Shown piece by piece: positions 58,940 to 64,000 of a stretch of 64,000 nucleotides of DNA. Each line of letters opens with the position of its first letter. The stretch's first letter is position 1. This DNA comes from Psychrobacter immobilis (GTDB lineage Bacteria; Pseudomonadota; Gammaproteobacteria; Pseudomonadales; Moraxellaceae): assembly GCF_904846175.1 (NCBI RefSeq), contig NZ_CAJGZM010000002.1, forward strand, positions 248,001-312,000, in the 5' to 3' direction. Both the position numbers and the translations under genes were made by a program. Under the pieces are notes generated by a model that did not search any database, was not told the origin of the DNA, and saw nothing but the letters and a program-made list of their open reading frames with translations.

Positions 58940-59593
58940 ATGATCAATCAATTATCTAAAAGAACGCTTAATTATTATGATAAAAATACCGTTGAGTTTG
59001 CTGGTCAAACGGTAAGTATAGATATGCATGATTTATACGAGCTATTTATTAATCAGCTCCCTCAAAGAGACATGCAATGTATTTTAGATGTCGGCTGTGG
59101 CTCAGGTAGAGATGCGGATTATTTTGCTAAACAGGGCTATGACGTAACAGCAATAGATGCCAGTGCTAAGTTAATTCAGTGGGCTCGGCAACATCATATA
59201 TCGAGCAGAATTACTTGGTATGATCTAGACTTTTGCAGTATTGAAAAGCAGGCTTGGGAAAATAAGTTCACTGGTATTTGGGCTTGCGCCTCATTGCTAC
59301 ACGTACCTTTTCTCGAGCTACCTTGCATTATAGAGTCATTGTTAGATACCTTGACTGATGAAGGCGTAATGTACTTGTCATTTAAATATGGAGAAGGGGA
59401 GCGAGTAGATGAGAAGCGTTTCTTTTGTGATATGGATGAAGCACGCTGGAAAACCATTGTAGCTAAAATACCGCAAGTGATTGAATGTGATATATGGTTG
59501 TCGGCCGATAAAAGAGCCGACTGTAAAGATACATGGTTCAATGTGATGATCAAACGAAAGAATGATCATATTAGAAGTTCTGCAAGACGATGA
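58940..59593 (+). CDS. SAM-dependent methyltransferase, 217 aa
   Basis: A class I methyltransferase with ILDVGCGSGRDADYF (motif I) near residue 50 and VTAIDASAKLIQWAR (motif II). FTGIWACASLLHVPF lies in the post-I region. The sequence resembles small-molecule methyltransferases such as the TehB/UbiE-like class rather than DNA methylases, since no NPPY/DPPY motif is visible. It follows the HNH gene by 19 bp, so the two may be one unit. The substrate is unknown. Confidence 0.8.
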   Translation: MINQLSKRTLNYYDKNTVEFAGQTVSIDMHDLYELFINQLPQRDMQCILDVGCGSGRDADYFAKQGYDVTAIDASAKLIQWARQHHISSRITWYDLDFCSIEKQAWENKFTGIWACASLLHVPFLELPCIIESLLDTLTDEGVMYLSFKYGEGERVDEKRFFCDMDEARWKTIVAKIPQVIECDIWLSADKRADCKDTWFNVMIKRKNDHIRSSARR

Positions 59594-59635
59594 GTAACAA
59601 CTGACAATAACTGATATAAAACTTGGCGGGTAGAT

Positions 59636-60382
59636 ATGAGTGAGTCAATGGAACTTTTAAGGTTGTTTGAATCAGATAGCCGAATGAATAAATACCAAAA
59701 CTTATTTAAACAGCTCATCTATGTTTTGTCAGAAGAAAACATTGAGTACGTGGTTATTGGAACAGTTGCATACTCGGAGTATGCACCTCCTCGTGCGACT
59801 ACCAATATTAATTTCAGGGTTTCTGAAAGTGACTGCTGTAAACTTGAAAGCGTCCTTAAAAAGCATGGCATTGATTTTATATGGAATGCCTACCAACAGC
59901 TCATCATTGCTGTCAAAGATGATAGTGATGAGACTAAAAAATATCCTCTTGAACTTTCATTCCAAAGCGCCCCTAAAGCTCTTACACTTTGTCAGTCTAT
60001 ACCTAAAGAGATATTTGGCGTGGCTGATATACTTGTCGCCAGCCCTGAAGTATTAGTAGCATTATGGTGTCTGGCAGTGAGTAATGGTTATTATAAATCT
60101 TATTACGATGCCCAAATGATGATTAAGCTACAGTTAGCTGATGTTGATAGATGCATTGCTGTGATTGAAAGTCTTCATGAAACTAATGCCAATAAAGTAT
60201 TGCGTTCAATTCTCACAGGTAATGCTATGTATGTCGATACGATCAATATGGATGAAGCGCTTATTATGGCGTCTGATCTAATCCAAACTCATGAAGAGAT
60301 TGAGCTGGCTAAAGCTCATCGTTATCAAGCGGCGCAAGAGCGTCGGCGTCAATTGTATGAGGGAATGCAACAGGAAAAATAA
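59636..60382 (+). CDS. Nucleotidyltransferase-fold protein, probably degenerate
   Basis: The 248-aa protein resembles AbiEii/MNT-type nucleotidyltransferase-fold proteins in IEYVVIGTVAYSEYAPPRATTNINFRVSE. Active members usually show a GG-x-A start and a T-x-D-x-D metal site; here the corresponding positions read GT and T-x-N-I-N. The catalytic aspartates thus appear replaced, which suggests a non-catalytic or altered protein. The remaining helical part ends in a charged coil (AHRYQAAQERRRQLYEG). No AbiEi-like partner is adjacent. The assignment rests on one motif. Confidence 0.6.
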   Translation: MSESMELLRLFESDSRMNKYQNLFKQLIYVLSEENIEYVVIGTVAYSEYAPPRATTNINFRVSESDCCKLESVLKKHGIDFIWNAYQQLIIAVKDDSDETKKYPLELSFQSAPKALTLCQSIPKEIFGVADILVASPEVLVALWCLAVSNGYYKSYYDAQMMIKLQLADVDRCIAVIESLHETNANKVLRSILTGNAMYVDTINMDEALIMASDLIQTHEEIELAKAHRYQAAQERRRQLYEGMQQEK

Positions 60383-60469
60383 TACGATGGTTTTCGCTTT
60401 TATGATACTGATGCTACAAGCCGGTAAAATGGGCGAACAATAAAAGCGCTAGCTTGATGATACGTATAT

Positions 60470-61189
60470 TTAAGAAGACTGATCTAAAGCATTCTTACAA
60501 GCCTCAGCTAGATAAGGATCAACCGTATCTTGTTTCAATAGCCATTTAAGATAGCCAGTACCCTCAGAACTAGTGGCTAAATCTGCAATAGCCTCACCTT
60601 TATGCTTACCAAAACTCATATGCGTGGGTACGCGCGCCATTTCACTAAATTCATATAAGCTCTTCACATCACTTATCTCATAACTTTGGCTATTCGCCAA
60701 ATCAATCAGACTACCAAGCACCAGCTCAGTGAAGTAAATATCAGCAATGGCAGTATGAGCATCTCTTGCTTGAGCACGGGCTATATCACGGTGAAAGTGA
60801 TAGAGGAGGGATACTAGCTTATGGCTTTCAAGCGTAGGAAGTAGAAAGTTAACCATTGCATTGGTACAAATTAACTTAGGCTCATGGGTCACGCCAGCAT
60901 TTTTAAGAACGGACATGTCAAAATCAATATTATGACCAACCAAGTACTCAACACTGCTAGGTAGCTTAAAGTCTGTATGAGGTGGTTCATCCGCCACATC
61001 CTCATCACAGATGTGTGATATCGCCATAGAGCCTAGGCTGATTTCTTTCAGAGGATTAAAACGTTTCGCTCTTGGCGCTTGCAACACAGTCACCTTGCCA
61101 TTAATGATATCAACAATAGAGTAGGCGGCTTCCGTCATGTGCGGCTCAACAAGCCCTGTGGTTTCGGTGTCGAGTATGTATGTGGTCAT
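60470..61189 (-). CDS. DnaQ-like 3'-5' exonuclease, ExoX type, 239 aa
   Basis: The DEDDh exonuclease layout is clear: YILDTETTGL (Exo I), VGHNIDFDMSVL (Exo II) and QARDAHTAIADI (Exo III with His/Asp). The C-terminal extension MSFGKHKGEAI, about residue 190, is the short domain often attached to ExoX-like exonucleases. These enzymes degrade single strands in repair or recombination. It is convergent with the nucleotidyltransferase-like gene; AAAGG lies about ten bases before the ATG. Confidence 0.88.
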   Translation of the reverse strand: MTTYILDTETTGLVEPHMTEAAYSIVDIINGKVTVLQAPRAKRFNPLKEISLGSMAISHICDEDVADEPPHTDFKLPSSVEYLVGHNIDFDMSVLKNAGVTHEPKLICTNAMVNFLLPTLESHKLVSLLYHFHRDIARAQARDAHTAIADIYFTELVLGSLIDLANSQSYEISDVKSLYEFSEMARVPTHMSFGKHKGEAIADLATSSEGTGYLKWLLKQDTVDPYLAEACKNALDQSS

Positions 61190-61375
61190 AATTGGCCTTT
61201 GCAGAGGTGAAATAATTTGTTCAGCTGGCGTATACGCCTAGCTAATACAGCATCCGTTATATGATTGAATCTATAGTTCTAATCAGAGCATTATTAAGAC
61301 CCATCGAAGGCTACAAGTATCGTTGAGTTTTCATTAAAGCATCACCTAGCTTTATTTCCCACAATAAGCGTTGGG

Positions 61376-61849
61376 TTACTTACGTTTTTTGCCTTTGGCT
61401 TCTAAATCTTTAGAGCTTATGCGCTTTTCTTGAGTAAATGTGACAGTCTTTGAGATCTTACCGACAGGCGCTTTCAACTTAACCACTTTGTTGCTTTCAA
61501 AATAAGCAAGAAATGCCTTTTGTTGTTCTTCAACGACCCACCCATTACCAAACCCATCTATCTCCGTCGAAAATGTCTTAGACTTTTTATCCTTGGCTGA
61601 TAGCGTTATCTCGCACTTAGTGAGACTGCAATCTGATGCAGTGTATTCATCAGGGATACCAATAGACGCCTCATAACCTGATTCAACTGTATTAGAGATA
61701 ACGACGCTAAAACCATCCTTGTCCGAAGCAATGGACGCCGCCACAAAACTTCTGTCAAAATCATCGTCACCTGATGAGTAGTCCCATTTTTCCGCATTAG
61801 CCCCAAAAGAAATCATTACAGTAACCAATCCTAACATCAAATTTTTCAT
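61376..61849 (-). CDS. Secreted protein, 157 aa
   Basis: ATG at 61849 has AAGGTG seven bases upstream and starts a signal peptide (MKNLMLGLVTVMISFGANA); an ATG three codons earlier is also in frame. The mature part of about 138 residues is beta-rich with CSLTKC in the middle, a probable disulfide pair, and a basic end (EAKGKKRK). The family is unknown to me. It stands apart from the defence-type genes and may be part of the original chromosome. Confidence 0.75.
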   Translation of the reverse strand: MKNLMLGLVTVMISFGANAEKWDYSSGDDDFDRSFVAASIASDKDGFSVVISNTVESGYEASIGIPDEYTASDCSLTKCEITLSAKDKKSKTFSTEIDGFGNGWVVEEQQKAFLAYFESNKVVKLKAPVGKISKTVTFTQEKRISSKDLEAKGKKRK

Positions 61850-61953
61850 TTTATGCACCTTTTGTTTGAAGCGCGCTCACTGCGACCGCTCTTGTGTTCT
61901 ATAATTCGTTGCAAATCGCTACTACCACTCTTCAAAAACAATGTTTGCATGCT

Positions 61954-61982
61954 CAAATACAAGTTTGACAGCAGAGGTCAGA
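61954..61982. repeat. Solo IS3-type right end
   Basis: The sequence ACAAGTTTGACAGCAGAGGTCA corresponds to the right terminus of the IS3 element ending near 32123. No transposase is adjacent. Confidence 0.45.
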
Positions 61983-61993
61983 AATCTGCTTTA

Positions 61994-63199
61994 CTATCTC
62001 TCTTTTATTATCCATTTACCAAACTTAAAACTCTCGTTATATTTAATTTTTATACTGTTATTAAAGCTATAAACACATTCTGTATTAATCATAGTGTTTG
62101 CATTATAGATTTTTTCCGTATTAAGACCTTTACGCTTTATAAAAATTGACTTCGTAATACGTTTGTTTGAAATGCTTGCATATTCACCATCACGATCTAT
62201 AGGAAAACCACACTGAGTACAAGAATTAACAATAAAATCTTTATTAAGAATTTGACTGCGTATTTTTTTTATAGGTGAAAAAAGATACTTTTCAGCAAAA
62301 TATTTATTAATATTTTCAATTTCTTTAGCGCTACATTTTTTTATTTTCTTAGAACGTATTTTATAGTTTTCCTTAAACCGCACTTCTGCAACTATCTTGC
62401 TAGAGTGACTGCATATGCTGCAAAATCCATTGCTTAATGCTAAAAACATTTCAACGATAGGGCTATTTTTAAGTCTGAACTTTGTAGAAGTAAATCGCTC
62501 ACAAGGTATGAAAGTTATACCTTGTGATACTAATCTTTGTATAAAATCATCTAATGGTAGCGTAATAGGTTTGAATGAACGATGATTATACTGGCTATTG
62601 TTACTATCTAACTTATTCACGTTATATACCATATAATTTTGTCCGTTCTGCATCTTGTTATTATAAACAGAGAAGACAGGTAGATCTTTCGTACTGTAGG
62701 TATAATCGCCTGTAATTGCATTTGTCTCTTTCATTGAGCCACTTCTGAGCAACCATGCACACCTTACCCCCGACTGCGCATACTTTTCTTGTCTGCGTCT
62801 TGTTTCTATAAAGGTTTGAGGACTCCATTGCACTTCAATAGCAATCTTGGCTTTGCCTTTTTCTGCGTAAATATCTGCTACCCACTCCTCACCACTAGGT
62901 GTAACCCCTCTTTTTTCGACTTTTACATCCCAACCGTTTCTACCTAATTCTTTCATAACAAGGTATTTAATATGTATGTGTTCTGCAGTTTCACCACCAG
63001 TAGAGCAGTTAGAATCCTTAGGTTTAATTTTATGAGCAAAAAACTGTGTGCCTAGCTTACTTGTCTTCAGCGTTGCTTGGTTGCCACAGCAAACCATGTT
63101 AAAGCTAGAATTTTTATCTTCTTTTAAAGCTATCCAGTCTTTTAGGCTGTATACAAAACTATGAATTTGTTTATCATTCTTTATACAAGTAAAAGCCAT
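61994..63199 (-). CDS. CoiA-like protein with nuclease core, 401 aa
   Basis: The first 190 residues follow the CoiA competence-protein layout: an N-terminal beta-type part with FFAHK, then HIHIKYLVMKELGRNGWDVKVEKRG, WVADIYAEKGKAKIAIEVQWSPQTFIETRRRQEKY. The D-x-E-V-Q arrangement is a PD-(D/E)xK-like nuclease core. CoiA acts in processing of incoming DNA during transformation in Gram-positives; elsewhere such proteins occur in mobile regions. The C-terminal part carries two CxxC pairs (CSIC and CTQC), suggesting a zinc site. It is more AT-rich toward its 3' end. The role here is open. Confidence 0.78.
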   Translation of the reverse strand: MAFTCIKNDKQIHSFVYSLKDWIALKEDKNSSFNMVCCGNQATLKTSKLGTQFFAHKIKPKDSNCSTGGETAEHIHIKYLVMKELGRNGWDVKVEKRGVTPSGEEWVADIYAEKGKAKIAIEVQWSPQTFIETRRRQEKYAQSGVRCAWLLRSGSMKETNAITGDYTYSTKDLPVFSVYNNKMQNGQNYMVYNVNKLDSNNSQYNHRSFKPITLPLDDFIQRLVSQGITFIPCERFTSTKFRLKNSPIVEMFLALSNGFCSICSHSSKIVAEVRFKENYKIRSKKIKKCSAKEIENINKYFAEKYLFSPIKKIRSQILNKDFIVNSCTQCGFPIDRDGEYASISNKRITKSIFIKRKGLNTEKIYNANTMINTECVYSFNNSIKIKYNESFKFGKWIIKER

Positions 63200-63306
63200 A
63201 TTGATCTCCAGTTTTTTACTTTTTAACTACTGGTATCACGATTTAAACTTACCTAATACTGAGCAATATGAACAGCCCTAGTATGGTCCTATTCTCTCAG
63301 AGTGTT

Positions 63307-63334
63307 GAGTCTCCGAATATATTGGGGCGGTTCA
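63307..63334. repeat. Solo IS end (GGGGCGGTTCA type)
   Basis: GAGTCTCCGAATATATTGGGGCGGTTCA matches the end of the truncated IS at 43221-43247 and the solo end at 32166-32193. It lies between the CoiA-like gene and the lipoprotein gene. Confidence 0.6.
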
Positions 63335-63379
63335 CATATATGATTTAGTTCATTAAGATTCAAATGTATTGAGTGATGA

Positions 63380-64000
63380 TTAGAGTTCAAAAGTACAAGT
63401 TACACTATTGCCTTCAGCATCGAAAGATCCTAAGTTATGAAGATCATCACTATATTCAGAATCAAAAAAAATATCGAAGCTTTTAGCGATACCGACATCA
63501 CTTGAGGCGCCAGCATTAGCCTGGTCAGTGATGGAGTAGACATAAAGCGGTTGATACCCTGGTTTGTGCCATCTATAAAAATACTGTGAGGATAAAGAAC
63601 TTTCAGCTGTATCGCAGTTCGATTTCACTCGAGTAAGCTCACTTTCTCTAAATAGATCTTCAATTTTATATACCTTACTACCTGTCTCATCTTCCATTAC
63701 TGATTGACCAGAGCCAATAGTTATTATTTCTGGTTGTGCCCTAGTACCCCTTATTCTCATGCCACCTACATCATCTAATTCACCCCAAATATAATAACCA
63801 TTTTCTTCAGGTAAGTACTCATCTTTAGTAGGTGTTTTAGGATCCCAATCTTTAATATTAGGTGTGTTTGCTAATGTATCCCAACTCCACTCTGCATTTG
63901 GCTTAAGCGCAAGCGAGTCAGTAATGCTGGCAAATCTAGGTGGGTTTTCTTCAACGACAACCTCTGCCTCTTCTGCTGATTTCTCGGTTTCAACTGCATC
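63380..64000 (-). CDS. Third member of the local lipoprotein family, cut by window end
   Basis: The frame is open from the window edge to the stop at 63380 (207 codons visible). It shows the same acidic Val/Glu linker (AEEAEVVVEENPPRF) and the same domain as the genes at 21.2 and 23.3 kb: TDSLALKPN, two Trp in WSWDTLA, YKIEDLF, VKSNCDT, FYRWHKPGYQPLYVY and CTFEL. The signal peptide must lie outside the window. The resemblance to the 21.2-kb copy is strong although 42 kb separates them. Confidence 0.85.
   Translation of the reverse strand, partial: DAVETEKSAEEAEVVVEENPPRFASITDSLALKPNAEWSWDTLANTPNIKDWDPKTPTKDEYLPEENGYYIWGELDDVGGMRIRGTRAQPEIITIGSGQSVMEDETGSKVYKIEDLFRESELTRVKSNCDTAESSLSSQYFYRWHKPGYQPLYVYSITDQANAGASSDVGIAKSFDIFFDSEYSDDLHNLGSFDAEGNSVTCTFEL

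Overview
The window looks like a chromosome segment of a Psychrobacter-like gammaproteobacterium (Moraxellaceae). This is inferred from moderate-to-low GC, gene style, and a compact choline-to-glycine-betaine cluster next to a BCCT transporter; no rRNA marker is present to prove it. I recognised no rRNA, tRNA or CRISPR array.

Left part, about 1-18.3 kb, is ordinary chromosome. It holds a cupin gene cut by the window edge, an FAD amine oxidase, a TetR regulator, betB, betA and a BetT-type transporter, which together import choline and oxidise it to glycine betaine. After these come two unknown proteins, a small alpha/beta hydrolase, a GST, a TehB-like methyltransferase, an orphan NADAR-type antitoxin-like protein, meso-diaminopimelate dehydrogenase on the minus strand, an RluF-type pseudouridine synthase and a parvulin. 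Several clear Rho-independent terminators separate these units.

From 18.4 to 28.4 kb is a cluster of repeat and envelope proteins: a leucine-rich repeat protein, a secreted protein, a lipoprotein, another secreted protein, a WG-repeat lipoprotein, two Sel1-repeat proteins and a secreted protein with a calcium-loop-like motif. Decayed insertion sequences interrupt it. A TauE/SafE permease follows at 29 kb.

From 29.9 to 35.4 kb, IS630 and IS3 elements sit side by side, followed by a strip of small accessory genes. These are a 60-aa basic protein, a possible FtsZ-C-like protein behind a Gly/Ala-rich hydrophobic protein, a HicA-like toxin whose start overlaps an unlisted 40-aa peptide gene, and an HTH protein with a hydrophobic Gly/Ala segment.

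From 35.6 to 41.9 kb is a minus-strand trio: a 177-aa protein, a tyrosine-recombinase-like gene broken by one in-frame TGA, and a giant tyrosine recombinase. This is probably the mobility module of a genomic island. To its right, past an IS3 remnant, lie an extra ssb and a run of genes typical of conflict or defence islands: a TerY-P triad (vWA, PP2C-like phosphatase, kinase), a fused exonuclease-RecQ-UvrD helicase of about 1,890 residues, a large STAND ATPase with a nuclease-like N-terminus, an HNH protein, a methyltransferase, a degenerate nucleotidyltransferase, a DnaQ-like exonuclease and a CoiA-like protein. The window ends inside a third copy of the lipoprotein domain seen at 21-25 kb. 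Solo IS ends of two types recur between modules, which suggests the region was assembled by repeated insertion and IS-mediated deletion.
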